A DNA stretch of 64,000 nt from Bigelowiella natans CCMP2755 (GCA_000320545.1 ADNK01003147.1:26101-90100), one strand, 5' to 3'. Counted from the first letter of the stretch, positions 36,422 through 51,255 are shown. A program made the numbers and translations. The notes: generated by a model not told the origin, from the letters alone.

Positions 36422-39117
36422 CGATGACGCAATGCAATACGACTTTCGTGCCTATAAATGGGTTGAAACAGAGGGGAGCTAATGAAAGAAGAAGGCTATT
36501 TACATCAATATCAAAGAGCAGGAGGTATAAAGGAGAGTAAAGGCTACTTACATCGATACCAAAGAGCAGGAGATACAAAGGAGAGTGACTCCCTTTCATC
36601 ACTTGCCGTATCAAGCCTCCTTGAATTAGAAGAGGCGTTCAAGTAGGCAGGCATAACCGACTACAACAACAACAACTACTACTACGACCACTACTACTAC
36701 TCCTATTATCAATTGTTCTCTTTGCAAAAATGTGAGTTCGTAAGTAGAGTTATTCGCAAGAAAGGCTTTTATTCAAGAGTACAGCAATTGGTTGCTGTGC
36801 GTCAGCCGCCTTCTTAGTAACGATTAGTAACTACAACGTTCTCCTCCATCGGCCATGTTTGGCAAGTGATAATCTAGTGCCCAAGCAGCAGCCATCTTGG
36901 CATCGTCTATCGGTAGTAACATGCGTGCTCCCTCTATTGTATCCCCACTTAGCTACTCAATGCTTGACATCTTTTCCACAACAATCCGAATGCCAGTGGA
37001 ACGAAGAGAGATGGTAAACATTGGTGTGAGACGACTTTAAAAGGATATTCGTAGTACCAATGCATGGGTAGTAACGAAGTTCCGCTATATATATCTCTGT
37101 ATCCAGTCGCGAAATCGTATGTCCTCTAGGATATGAGTGCTGATAACTTAAAATCTTGATGTTTTTCATTGCTCTGCTGGATATCCAGCCAATGCACCAA
37201 TAACGTCGGGAACTAATGTGACAAGCTTCCATCCTATTCAAAACTAAGACTCGAGATCAACACCAACTCATAGCAGCCGACTTTGCTATAGAACTGCATA
37301 TGGACATAATGCATAAACGATGAGCTAGACACGATATCCAAACGCATCGATTGCAATTCCAGCTCCTGCTCCAAATTCTATAATTGCTGACGCGTGGTGT
37401 ATGAGCAAACCTCTCCTTTCAATGACTTTATTGTGTGCACATTTCATGCGCACGTGTGCATTTGGCCTGTACGTGTACATCGAATTATATTATTCCATTG
37501 CATGGATTTGTGATGTTCACATGCACCACTGTCCAAACACATATTTGTCTAGATATGTCTGCATGGAGCATTCTGTGCGATCATTTAGACCTGTTTTGTT
37601 TTTAGATGAACGTGTATGAGACTTTGTATCGTAAGATCGACGGATGTAGTTAATCAATTAAATTTTCTTCAATGGTCATTCTTGTCTAGTTGTGCAGCTG
37701 TGCCCCCACATGTGTGTGACAAAGTTTGACAAATGTGTCATTCGAGCATGATGTTACACTAGCACATGGAACATGCACATATAAGCGAGCGCTCATTCTA
37801 GCATTCTACAACCAGCAGAAACCACACAGAATGTGCACTCATGCATTTGGCCAACCCCAGCGCATGCAGTACTAGAGTACGTGCAGCGCGCAGCGGCAAA
37901 AATCACAAATGTGCACATGGCCAGATCTAGAGATCGATGGAAACAATGCTTGACCAACTAGCAAGCTAACGCCAGCCAACTTTGAGGCCGCACGCGCATT
38001 GCTAGATTGTGCCATGTAAAAGTCGCGCCGTCATGACGCCTTTTATTTAGGCTTTTTTGAGGCATCAAATTCCCATGAACCTCATCACGCTGTTTTGCAG
38101 AAAGCGCATTTCTCAATTTGAATTTTCGCGAGCAAAGATGTAAGCATATTGCACACTTTTTCCACAACTTACAAGACATTGTAATTGATGTCGCATATAC
38201 ATTTCAAAATTCGAACACAACGTACGCACAAAGCAATTTTCATTGAGTTTGATCGAACTTTTCACTTCAAAATTTGTCATTTTGAATTTTCAACAACCAA
38301 ATGAGGACGCAAATCACAGGTAAGTAGTGGCAAGTGCGACGGCATTGTGAATCTGCGAGCTCATTTTGGAGTGTTCAGAGGTGTTTTAGCGCACCAAAAG
38401 CTCGCAAAAATTGTATGAACTCTGCTAGCAGAAAAGTGCGTTTTCATGCGCGTTAGGCGATGATTCCCCAGTGGTGAATTCAACCGAGGCCTGCTAGCCT
38501 GACCTGCGCATAATGCTCAGGAGGCCATTGTCACAGGTTCGTGCTGGATGCGTCGAATGTTAACACATGACCGGCCAAGGCTATGTAAATGCATCTAGAC
38601 ATTCAGTACTAGAGTGTTATGTCGTCATGATGAAGCTGCATGCGCACAAGACACTTGCTACTAGCTTGGGCGTAACGGGCTCTAGTGTGAACACAAATGC
38701 ATGGCACATTAGCTGTGTACAGGTAGCGTAGCATTGCAACATGTGAACATGTGCTTGTTGAGATGCACGTATGGAATGCTTGACAGAGGCAGAGTATCAT
38801 ACATCTACACATTTGCACACACATACATATATATATACAATCATGTACATGTAGTAGGCATGTTACGTTGTCCGTATGAAGCATGCGCGGTGCATTGAAT
38901 TTACGCCGCAGGCGTTTCTATGCATATGTGTGGCCGAATGACTAAGTATGTGTAATACATCCTATGTGATATTGAAATTCCTAACTCTGCTTAAAATTGA
39001 AATTTTCTCATGAAGGTGTTTGCAGGACTTAATATGTCGGCATGAAATGATATGATCTAAGTATTATAGAATCTATCATTAGGTACTGACGATATACCGC
39101 TGCTCGTTTAAGCCCAA
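36422..39117. other. Intergenic region with a compositional island (about 37400-38960)
   Basis: 2.7 kb between convergent genes (CPBP protease and COPI-associated protein). 36422-37400 is ordinary sequence with a short (ACA/ACT)n stretch at 36661-36705. 37400-38960 is the microsatellite-free, TGCA/CATG/GTGC-rich island type. No frame in it resembles a protein. Confidence 0.55.
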
Positions 39118-39281
39118 GCACGAGATTGTGTCTTCCACCACACCACGAATTCTTTCTTATCGATCTTTCCATTGCGATCCGTATCTAGGATGTTGTAAGC
39201 CACCTGCATTGTTTTGGAAGTTTATTATATTGTTCCAAACAGTGATTATGTACCAATCAACGTATTGTTGAGAGGATGATA

Positions 39282-39314
<33 letters not shown>

Positions 39315-40737
39315 GTTCGCATATATTTAAGAGAACAAACTTCTCCCTCAGCTCCAGATAGAGGAATCCCCCATCCAATACATAAATCTCGCAATTCCGC
39401 AGAATCGATATCCCCGCTGTTATCCTGATAATCATGAAAGTGAAGTATATCATTACCATCCGTGTCAATCTCCCCCCCCCCCCCCTCCTCCTTCTCCTCT
39501 TCTTCCTCTTCCTCTCATCATAAAGATGGTTCAAATCCTACCTTATCCCAATCGTCAAACTTTTTCTGAATAAATTCAACATCGTTCATACTTGTTCCTC
39601 TTGACATCTCCTTCATTACATCCTTAAGGCTAATGCGTAATAAGGGAGCAGCGGAGTTATTAAAGGGGTGACGATGGCAAAGGAAGAGGAATATACTCGC
39701 CGAGAAGATGAAATACATGATGCATATTATCACCTATTTAGTTTCTTTCCAGTACTCATTGCCAATAAAATCGCAAATACAGCGAGGGTCACCATATACA
39801 AGAACCCAAGCCAATCCATCCAGCCTCCAGAAGTCAATAAGAGGAAAGCTTCAAATAGATAGAGCAAAGCGCGGCCCCTGCGTGTGTTGCAGTGAGTTGC
39901 GACATTGCTGGTCAAGACGAAGCAATTTATTTCGATGATAGAACGCATCATTACCACGTAGTTGCAAAGAGACGAGCATACTCCTCTATCAGCATTTGGA
40001 ATTTGACAGCATTTTTCATGTATTCTGCCAGGTGTGGATGAGCGAGGAATCTGTTTGCCTTCGTAGTCATATAATTTGTAGCAAAGAAAATACAATCAAT
40101 ACAGGGGCTCAAATAGTTTAAAACACATAATGTAGCACACATAAAATGCATATAAAAAGTTCCATGGTCACAACCCCCTCCCCCAATACTCTTCCACACG
40201 GAACCATGTCCACACGTAAATACATTGGCGGAAAAAAAACTATCTCGTAAGTTTGCAGCTAAACAAAAATTGAGACACCATATCAAAAAGGAAAAATAAG
40301 GGGCATGGCTGAACAAAAATAATGGCCGCGATAGAGTGAAATTTAGCCTCTGCCAACCAAAACTGAAACAATACATTTAGAGATTCCGAAAAGCTGGCGC
40401 ATAATTACGTAAACTATTCGATAGCATTTCTAGTATAAAAATAGCTGCGATTTGTTGCTTGAGCACCTCCAAGACGGTGATAACAAGTCCGAAGAAGATT
40501 GCATATGCATGAAGAGGGAAGTTTGTGAAGTCAGTGAGTAGATTCAATGAAGCAATCGTTGTCGAACCAATACCTAAATGCACACTCGTCCATAAACGCT
40601 CCAGGAAATGAAGACAAAGAAATGAATGAGATTTACAAACCTCCGGCCAGCGCAAGGGTGCCAAGGGTAAAGTAAAAGATCTTCTCGCATTGCGATAACA
40701 CTTCTTTCTTGTCCAAGAGGGGAGAAATTTCGTCCAT
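39118..40737 (-). CDS. COPI-associated (TVP15-type) membrane protein with C-terminal EF-hand pair
   Basis: Start 40737 ('MDEISPLLDKKEVLSQCEK'), stop 39118-39120. Exons joined in phase include 40737 to about 40641, one beginning about 40575 ('IGSTTIASLNLL'), one ending about 39955, about 39892-39765, one ending about 39540, about 39420-39340, and about 39200-39118. TM segments include 'HAYAIFFGLVITVLEV' and 'WLGFLYMVTLAVFAILLA'. The core 'WGRALLYLFEAFLLL' matches the W-G-R-G-x-x-Y-x-F box of the COPI-associated protein family (Golgi membrane). Two EF-hands follow: 'DKDNSGDIDSAEL' and 'DTDRNGKIDKKEF', both with full Ca ligands. This suggests a Golgi membrane protein with a cytosolic calcium switch. 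Confidence 0.68.
39255..39315. repeat. (ATG/GAT)n microsatellite in the last intron of the EF-hand gene
   Basis: About 13 ATG units lie between the two EF-hand exons. A C-run and (CTT/CTC)n tract at 39470-39515 fills the preceding intron. Confidence 0.85.
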
Positions 40738-41562
40738 TGTGTAGGTGCTCCTTCGCTCGAATGGTTGATCTATGTGTTTTAACTACGTCTTTTTAAGCAT
40801 TAGGTATGGTACTCTTTCAAGTATCTAATACCATCTTTACCACTACTACGCCTACCTTACAATGTTAAGACAACGAAGGATGATTGTCGTAAGCAAAGAT
40901 ATCCTCTAGTGGAACTCTTATCTCGTCGGAGCGAGTTCTTCGTAAGAAAGTACTGAGATAATGGGGGGCTATTCAATACTACGGCATACGTTAATACCTT
41001 GTCGTTGATGCAGCTCTGCTTTAACTTCCGATAAGCCAGGAAATGATTAATTATTCAATCCTACGTCAAAGTGTAAGTCTTGTCGTCGTTTCAATTAGTC
41101 CCTGTCCTTGATAGATCATCTTCAACAAACAACACTCGCGCAACACCAGCCTGCTTCCATCGACAATTACGGCAAAAACAACACCGGCAAACATCCTAAG
41201 AAAGCAATACTAGGACATGTGTATGTTAGTGTTGTGTCGGTTGTTGTTCGGAGAATAAGCGAAAATGATCGGGAAATTAATGGTGATTCCAGGAGAATGA
41301 CGATGAATGAGTACCGCCGCTCATTGCAGAACCCAACCACCAGCTAGCTCACGTGAAGAAAGGACAGGGAGGGAGGAGGAGAAGGACGATGCCGAGGTTA
41401 AACTACCTTGCCCCTTAACGTGCTCTCGTGCGCACTCTTTGTTTCTCAGCATTATGCCTCTTGTTTTGGGGGGGGCGGAGGGGGGGGGGGGGGGGGGGCT
41501 CTCCGTGCAATGCATGGACAGCTGACGAGGGTTAGCAGGACGGGGTCTTTTTTAATTTCGAG
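40738..41562. promoter_or_regulatory. Divergent intergenic region with a long G-tract
   Basis: The interval separates the start of the minus-strand COPI-associated gene from the first recognised exon of the plus-strand CEBPZ gene, so it should contain both promoters and the unresolved CEBPZ first exon. A G-run of about 30 bases with one C and one A interruption (41467-41498) could form a G-quadruplex on the plus strand. No core promoter motif is assigned. Confidence 0.4.
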
Positions 41563-42531
41563 CTTTTAATTATACACCCAAATCCAACTCCCTTGAATAC
41601 AGAAATAAGTCGAAATCTCCCCGAAATAAGAAATGGGGGAAAACACCAGGGCCAGGAAAGCAGCAACCTAATGGAAACAGAGCTGTCTCCAGAAGAAATG
41701 ATAGTATGAGCAGGAATACAAAAAGGAAAAATTCGAATTCTTCTTCAAGAAAAGGCGATGTAAGAAAAGGGAACAACGCCTACATTGAGAGTCAGAAGGA
41801 TGATAGAAAATGGTACGAAAAGTTAGGATCAAAGCTTCCATCAGGAGATCATTCAACAGGTGGGTAGTAGTACCACACTATTTTAATTAATTACGAGTCT
41901 TATTGCTCTTTCATTGTGTCATCATCATCCTCGCCTTTGCTATCATCATCTTTAATAAGATTAGCTGCGCAATACGCATCATGCTAGCACGGCACTCGTA
42001 CTGAATTGTGCTAGCCTACCCTGCTGCTGCTGCTGCTGTACACGATGAGAGAATGAGAGAATAATCATCGTACATTCAACAACGATTCGGATGTAGTATC
42101 GAATCTTAAAAATAAGAAATAATAATGAAAATGATAGTATTTTTAAGCAACATGCCCTACCACATACATCTCTAGGTGTACGGAATAAGAGCTTTAAACT
42201 CACTTTGAAGCAGGTGTAGTAAGTAGTAGTAGAATAGTAGTAGTAGTAGTAGTAGTTGTAGTAGTAGTAGCACTTGTAGCCCTCTGTGTTATCATCAATC
42301 GATTTGAAGAATAAAGCACTTAAATTGTCGGTATTGTTTCCTTACTGATGAACATTTACCTTGCATTTGATAAAAGGCCTCTGCATTTATGGACAAGGGG
42401 ACCAACGCCCTTAAAGAAGAAGTCGACAGGTAATTGATAGGCATACTATCCACGACGATACATCTATGTATATATGTGTTTATACATGTGTTCGTATAAA
42501 TGCACATATACTCTGTGTGAAGTACATGAAG

Positions 42532-42574
<43 letters not shown>

Positions 42575-43478
42575 GGCTGATCTTCAGTAGCATCAAAGTC
42601 CTAACTATCATCGTTCATATACGTAGATTTTCGGATGAAAAGAGCAAAATACAGGACAAAGGAGAGAAGCGGTAAATTTTCATCGTTATCATAATAATAT
42701 CACTCTTCTGATGAGTGAATTGCTAGTCTTTAATAGCATGGTGTCTTTGATTAACCGACGATGATAGTGTACGTAATAATGACAAATGGTGGGGGTGGAT
42801 GGAATTCCGTTTTGTTGTTGTTATCAAGGTGGTTTGCCAAAGTAATGTCATCAGGTGCTCTGGCAGATAAGGTCATATACATGAGTACTTGCATTTTGTA
42901 TGTAGTTTTTGTATGTGATCAACCCTTGCACCCGATGGTGCGCGCTTGTGTGCGTATGAGCGTGTCATCATCATCATCATCATCATCATTATCATCTTAA
43001 CAAATATGTAGCCGATTCTCTGTTTTATGCAAAAATCAATTGAATGCATTAAACATCTTCAAAAGACCTATTAATAATAATTGTAAGAAGAATAAGAATA
43101 AGAACAACACGGCTGCTTCAGCCGTCAAGGCGTTCTTGACTACTTACATGCTAAACATCTACATTAGCAATGAGAACAGCATGGTTCTCATTTTGTTGTT
43201 GCTACTTCGAAGTTATATGTTAAATATTTTGTCACGTAGTAAGCTGAACAACTGGCAGTACCGCAACCTAATTGTTGGTGTTTTGTACTTTTGTGTTGTT
43301 GATGATGATGATGATGATGATATTGCGGTAGGTGGCTGCATTGACGTTAGCTGTGCAGGAGTCACCTGTCCATAATCTGCCATACCTCGATAGACTCATT
43401 GCAATGTCACAAAAGAAAAAAGGTACTAGCTGCTGCTCACTTCTTGCTACCACCACTCAAGAAAAACAAGATTATGTG

Positions 43479-43513
<35 letters not shown>

Positions 43514-45230
43514 ATATGTAAATGTATGTGTATTAAAGGTTTAAGTTATTCTCGTTTTGTTTGTACATAATATCCTATTATTCCTCTTCCAGCTGCTCGA
43601 GAGCAAAGCATTTCAATGGATATAATATGTAAATGTATGTGTATTAAAGGTTTAAGTTATTCTCGTTTTGTTTGTACATAATATCCTATTATTCCTCTTC
43701 CAGCTGCTCGAGAGCAAAGCATTTCAATGGAGGCATTGAAAGATCTTTTTCTGGCAGTATTACTTCCAAAAGCTCGTAAATTAGTGAGTTTTAAGGAAAG
43801 ACTTAATCTACATTATGCTACATGGAAGAAGAAGAAGAAGAGTAGCAGCATCCGAAGAAAGAAGAACAAAGGCAAGGAAGGGGCACAAAGTAGCAATGCT
43901 GATGATGAAGCAGATGCGACCGAATTTTCGCCTACGAAGGAAGAGCTTGCGTTTTGGTTGTTTGAAGACCAACTAAAGGTAATAATGGTATATCTGACTG
44001 GGTATGTGTGTGTGTGTGTGTGTGTGCGCGCGCGCGCGCGGCATATTTTCCCCTAGATTTCACCATCGTCGTAACCACCCCTTTGATTTACCCCATTTCT
44101 GATTATATTGCTATGTTTGTTATTGTAAGTATTCTCAATAGTAGTCAACGATCCATAATATAACTAACTTTTTGATGCATGTAACGAATTATCTCCCCTC
44201 CTATCGTCTCCTTGGAGTGTAGTGATAACTAGCTAACAACTACAACAACTACTACTACTACTTCTACTACTCAAAGGTACGGTATGGGCAATTCTTGGAA
44301 CAACTTCGCAGAGCACTGCATGATACTCAAGTAATTATGGAAAAACAACCAAAAACCCAACATCGAAAAAGAAACGATAGCTACAACAAATAATAGTGGA
44401 GAGAGAGAGGGGGGTTAGGGGGGGGGGGGGAGGGAGTTGTTGATATTTGTTAAGAAAGGGTGTATGTTGCTTCCATCATCGGTATTATTATAATTTGTTC
44501 TTAAAAGGAATATGTGAAAAAGAGCACGTTGGGTTATTGCCACGATCTTCTGGTAGGAAGGCCGGAGCAGGTAGTAGTACTCGACAATGATCATAAGTAA
44601 CTAGATTATTATTTTATTACAACAACGACGACGACGACTATCTTTCACGACTAAGATGAAGTAATATGATGATAATGATGAGAATAGCCTTTAAGTGCCT
44701 AACATCAGCATTCACACTTTATATACATAGAACTACCATTGATCTTTAGTACTTGAGCAGCCATTGATTTATTTTAAAGGAGCAAGCTCTTCTCTCCATG
44801 ATTATAAATAAACTTGGAGACCCCATCAAGAAGATTGCTTCCCAGGCACTACTACTACTACATACTACTACTACTATATACTACTAAATGCTACCACATA
44901 CTACATACTACTACTACATACTACTAAATACTACCACATACTACATACTACTACCACTACTACATACATACTACTACTACTACTACTACTACTACTGCTG
45001 CCACTACCACTGCTATTACCACTACTTTCCAGTAGATATCAATGTTTAGACAAAAGGAGGTGATAACACCAACTTCAACTATACTACCTGATCTAACAAA
45101 TCTCTACCCTTCTCCCTCCTCCTCCTCCTCTTCCTCCTCCTCCTCTCTTCTTCTTCTTCTTCATTTCTCCCATATGTAGTCGGTATTTCTAGTCCACAAG
45201 ATTCTTAAGAAGCATCCTGGTAAATAATCG

Positions 45231-45267
<37 letters not shown>

Positions 45268-46950
45268 GGCTATGGATTGCGTTTGATGACTAAACAACGA
45301 CAAGACGATACATGTGTGTGTGCATTTCATTTGCTTTATCATTGCTTTAAGTTGAGAGGTGAAACATTAAGTGTTGGGGTTACTACTACTACTTCTTCCT
45401 TCGTCTTGTTGTTGTTGTTGTTGTTGTTGTTGTTGCATTGTTCGTGATGGTGATGATAATGGTATTGATGCTTGACAAATCATCATGGGTAGATAATGGA
45501 TATAGATACACAAACACAAACACTGCTACTTTACCATCACCAGAAGTGCCTTGTTTCCTCCGCCTCCTATTTTGATCATGATTGATCATGATCTTCTTCT
45601 TCCTCTTCTTCCTCATGCAAACATGGTGACTTCTTGCTATGTTATTTGCTACTTTCTTTACTCATTTACTTATGACTCCTCCTCACTAGGAATGAAAATC
45701 GCAGTCGTCAAAGAAGTTGAGCATATGCTCTTTAGACCAAACATCACAGATCGAGGCAAGTATTATGGCCTCATTTGCCTCAATCAGGTACTACTAATGC
45801 TACTCTCTCCTCCCAGTAGTTTTATCTTTTCAATCTACGTTCTTGAAGCCACCATATTGTAGTTTCGTCATGTAAGAACTAGTGAATCTTAGTGTACTAC
45901 CAAACAACACTTGCTTTACTGGTACATCTGATGATTGATCTCGTCTATTTGCTGTTTTTACTATCTTCTAAGATTATTTTTAGTAGAAGTAGCGTATGTC
46001 GCGAAGCTGCAGGGTACATGATTAAGGTATTGTTATAGAAGAAGAAGAAGAAGAAGAAGAAGAAGAAGATATGATCATATGATCATATGATGATATGGAA
46101 TCGAAACGAAATTGCAAGAGAAGAATGCCAACCTTCTACTTTTCTCTGTGTTACCGCAGTCTATTACCATCATCTTCGTCGTAGCATCGCTTGTATTGTC
46201 TTTATTGTTTATTTCTTCTTTTCTTATCCGCCTCTCATTTGCCTCTTTTGCTACTATTCCACATACAATGCAAATGCTTGTAGGTGTACCTCAGCGTATT
46301 CAATTCCTTACTTGATAATGGAGAAAGTGTGCAAGAAACTATGGGGAAGAAGAAGAAAGATCCCAGACGACCACAGAAGAGCAGCAGCAATATTATGACT
46401 ACTACGAACCCAAGAATGGTATGGACAATATCATCAGCATCACCACAATAATCACGATAGTAAGTAAACAATGATGACTATTACGTGGTGGGAATGTCTG
46501 GGAATAAATGCCCCTTATTTCATACAAATTGACTCGCCATTCCTCTCTGACTAGTTTGTAATAGTAGTAGTAGCAGTAGTAGTAGTAGTAGTATTGCAAT
46601 GTCCTGTGATATGATATCATCATCATGATCATCGTCATTATAATGATAATTAATGATGATGATGATGATGATGATGATAGTGTGTTGGTGCTTAATGACT
46701 ATCTGCCTACGACTCATCAGGTTGCAGCTTTGCTCACGGGTATTCACAGAGCTGTACCATTCGCAGGAGAAGACTATGTAGTAGTACTAGTAGTAGTAGT
46801 AGTAGTAATAACATGAGAAAGAGACCGATGATAGATAAATAATGATGAAGATCATATGCTTATAGTAACCCTATCTGCCAGTGGCAATAGTACACCAAAA
46901 AAATGAAGATGAATAAATGATTTATCTCACATCATTATCAATATCATCAC

Positions 46951-46985
<35 letters not shown>

Positions 46986-47276
46986 CTATCATCATTATCA
47001 TCAGCTAAAAAGGTGATAGTAGAAGTAGTATTAAATAAGTCATCATATAATGCTGCGTCACACGCTCCTATGAAATGAGTTATTTTATCTCCCTCCCCTC
47101 CTTTCTTTTTAATGACTCCTCTCCATAGGTGGAAGAGATATCAGATGCTTCTTCTGTCTTGTTTCGAGTGGTAATAATGTCATGTGCGGCAGCTTGTACA
47201 AACATAAGAATATGATAACGACGATGATGATGATGATGATGATGATGATGGTAATGATGATGATGATGCATGCGAC

Positions 47277-47356
<80 letters not shown>

Positions 47357-47550
47357 GCTCGGCACGTACATCTGCTGATATTGATGCCAACACTACAGGT
47401 TCATCAGTCATCTCTTCCTGCTGCGACACAAGCACTAGCTGTAAGGAGATTGATAGACAGACAACAACAACAACAACAACAACACAAGCACTAGCTGTAA
47501 GGAGATTGATAGACAGACAACAACAACAACAACAACAACAACAGCGCACC

Positions 47551-47588
<38 letters not shown>

Positions 47589-49210
47589 CGTGCTACTGTT
47601 TGCTGCTGTAGGTGCTGTTTCAACTCCTTCCAGAGGCAAACGATGATCATGATTATGATGATAACACGAGTAAGAATGAAGAAAACAGGGCTACACAGTT
47701 GTCATCTCGCAAAGGGAAAAACGAAGAATACAAACATACTGATGGTAACCATGATGATCTTGAAGAAGAACATCCCAATCACGACGGAGGAAGTACTCTT
47801 ACAAAACGATTTTACCGTGCTCTTTACGCCAAGATTCTGTCCCTCCGAGGACCAACAGGCCATAGGTACTACTACCACTACTACCACTACTACTACCACT
47901 ACTACTACCACTACTACTACTAATCCTACATTGTTCCTAGATAATGAGCTGGGAGCTCTACTCATATTGCAGCTTATTAAATCTCTTTTATATGCAAAAG
48001 ACTGAATACACAAATATACCTCAAGTTGTATGTAGCACAAATAATATGGTGATACGATTGTGCAGGTGCTTGACGATGCTGCTGAATCTTCTCTTCAAAG
48101 CAATGGTAGTGAATAATTACAATGCACGCTAAAACTACCACCTCACTTTATCAACTTGAGAAGAAAGAGAAGAGGGGGGAGAGATGATGATGGTGATGAT
48201 GATGATGATGAAAATTTTCTACTCGGTGTCATGATGAACTACCCTTTAGATCTTGCTTCATCATCATTGTCCTCCTGCTCTCATCATCATCAGATGCATC
48301 ATCATCATCATCATTGTCCTCCTGCTCTCATCATCATCATCATCATTATCAGATGCGCGACCTAAATACGGAAAGAATTGCAGCTTTTATCAAAAGAATA
48401 CTTCAAGTTTGTGGAGTGGTAGTGAAACTTTTGTTGGGAGAAGGCGGAGGAGGAGGAGGAGGAGGAGGAGGAGGAGGAGGAGGCTATTAGCTAGAAGATT
48501 GGGAAAGTTTAATTAGTACGGAATTGATGAGATGCTGCCATACTACTTACTATAATCCACTTGCTTGAAGAAGAAGAAGAAGAAAAAGAAGAAGAAGAAG
48601 AAAAAGAAGAGGAAGAAACACCATGCAGTATAGCTTAAAGAATTATTCGTTCTGAGCATGTTTCCTTATTATCATTTGTATTATTATTATTATATCTCCT
48701 CATAATATTGTTGTTGAAAGGCGTTCCAATCATTTCTTCTTCCTCACCATCAGCATCTTTACAATCATCATATCCCTTCCTTGCATCAACCCCCCCCCCT
48801 TTGCACAACCTTATGATATATTATCATCAGGTACCACCTCATGTCGCATGTGCCTTGCTGTATCTGGTGGCTAATGTTGGATCAAAGGCGCGTACCATTG
48901 TGGACTCCCTTATGAAAAACGAAGAAGAAGAAAAAGAAGAAGAAGAAATGGGAGGAGGAGGAGGAGGAAAAGAAGATGAGGATGGTAAAAGCACTAGCAA
49001 GGATAATGTAGCAGCAGTTGGAAATAGGTGTAAAAAGTGCTACGATCCGCAGAAACGAGAACCTTTACACGCCAAAGCAGGCGCGTCTTGCTTGTGGGAA
49101 GCTACACTGCTATCAATGTAATAGTAGTTGTAGCAGTAGTGGTGGTGGTGGTAGGAAGCTACACTGCTATCAATGTAATAGTAGTAGTACTAGCAGTAGT
49201 GGTGGTAGTG

Positions 49211-49241
<31 letters not shown>

Positions 49242-49310
49242 AGATAGTAGTTGGTAGCAGCAGCAGCAGAGCAGCAGTAGTAATTTAGTATGTGATATGT
49301 GTTGGAATAT

Positions 49311-49343
<33 letters not shown>

Positions 49344-49412
49344 GATCTCACCCTCACTATTACTATATTTCTCGTCGTCATCATCATTATCATTGTTATC
49401 ATTATCATTGTT

Positions 49413-49446
<34 letters not shown>

Positions 49447-51216
49447 AGGTCATATTTCCATCCTGGGGTAACTAAGTTTACACAAGATATCTTGCCGTTG
49501 GAGACTGCATTCATGCTGATGGGTATTGTTAGTACTACGTGCGTTAGTAGTAGTATATGTGATGTGGTGCTCATGTCCTGGAAGCAAATAATGACCGAAT
49601 TAATAGAAACTACAACCAGGAAGAAGAGGAAGAAGAGGTGGAGGAGGAGGCTATTTTTATAAGTTTTTATTTTCCCCAATAGGAAATATGGTCGGTATGA
49701 TCATCATCATCATCATCACCATCATCATCACCACCACCAGCAGCAGCACTAACCACAGTTTTGTGTTACTGATAACCCCACAATCCTACCACTTAGATCA
49801 AGATAATCATACGAGCGGCGAAGGCAGCAGCAACCATGACATCAGCAAGAAGATGAAGATGAGACGGCTACAAAAGCGCTCAAATAGCTATTCTGGAGAC
49901 CCCTTGGTAGTAGTAAGAGTAGTAATATAGTATAGTAATAGGCCACATTCGCACAGTGATACAACAACAACAACAACAACAACAACTCACTTTTGATCGC
50001 AGCGCATGTAGAACCGTGTATTACTATACGAGAAGAAGGCAATCTACTGCTGCTCCTAACAGCTACTATATTTCTACTAAACAAGACTCAATTGAAATTA
50101 TACAAAGTTATTCTTATCATCACCCTCATCATCATCCAACCTCCTTTTTCAGGTTGATTTCACGAATATTGCTTTCCTCGATAGGTCTCCATTATTATCA
50201 ACATCATCATCATCATCATCATCACTTTTGCTGTGATTATCATTATTCTTAGATTCGTATTTCGAAATCCTAAAAAGATGGACAAGAAAGATGATGCAAA
50301 TAAAGGTTATTTTGTTAGTTGTAGTAGTAATCGTAGTAGTAGTAGTAGTAGTAATAGTAGTAGTAGTAGTAGTAGTAATAATAGTAATAGTAGTGCTATT
50401 TGTTGGAGGTGTGTAATTAGCAGCACACACATATGTGTGTATATGTGTGTGTATATATGTGTGTATATATGATATATGTCCGCACTAATTCAACACTATT
50501 TCACACACACACACACACGCATTTACCTTTGATGTGTTGGAAAAATCATCATCTTGATCCTTCCTCATAATATAAGGAGGCATATTTGCCAAACAACAAC
50601 AAGCTGCTGCTTCTTCCTCCTCCTCCTCGACAAATCACAATCAACCAGTCAATACTGATGAATTCATCAATCAGCAAGAAAGCCAGGTACAATTTGCATC
50701 ATATTGTAGTATGGCTACTAGTGCTTTGATTCACTGATCGATTGCATGATGTTGTCTATATTGTTTATTCAGTGTACTTCTCAATCATTCTAGTATATTA
50801 TGCTTGTTGTTGTCTGGTGGTTTTCTTGTTCTCTCCTCATCGTCGCCCTCCTCCTACTTCTCATCATCTTTGACAGGTTGCTTCCCACGAACGTTTCTTC
50901 TACAAGTATTTTAAGCTCAAGGCTGCTGCTGAAAGAAAAATGCTCTCACACGATGATGATGATGATGATGATGACGAGGAGGAGGAAGAAGAGGATGATG
51001 AAGAGCTAGTAAATGATTTTAAGGTACGTTCAGCAGCAGCAGCAGCAGCAGCAGCAGCGGGGAATAGTACCCATTTTCTCATCGTTTATGTAGTTAGTCA
51101 TCGTTTTCATCATCATAGTATCTGTTGCTGAGAATAGTCTTTTTTAGAAAGTTTTCCAACATTATTTCATCTTAACTTAACGTTGATTTTATGAGCGTCT
51201 TGTCATACTATTTAGT

Positions 51217-51255
<39 letters not shown>

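Noticed and set aside
37421-37619. Plus-strand frame rich in Cys, His and Met
   Set aside because: Short, no flanking exons with matching phase, inside the 37.4-39 kb island.
47080-49450. Frames with His, Ser, Asp or Met runs
   Set aside because: Translations of (ATC)n/(GAT)n/(GTA)n microsatellites in CEBPZ introns.
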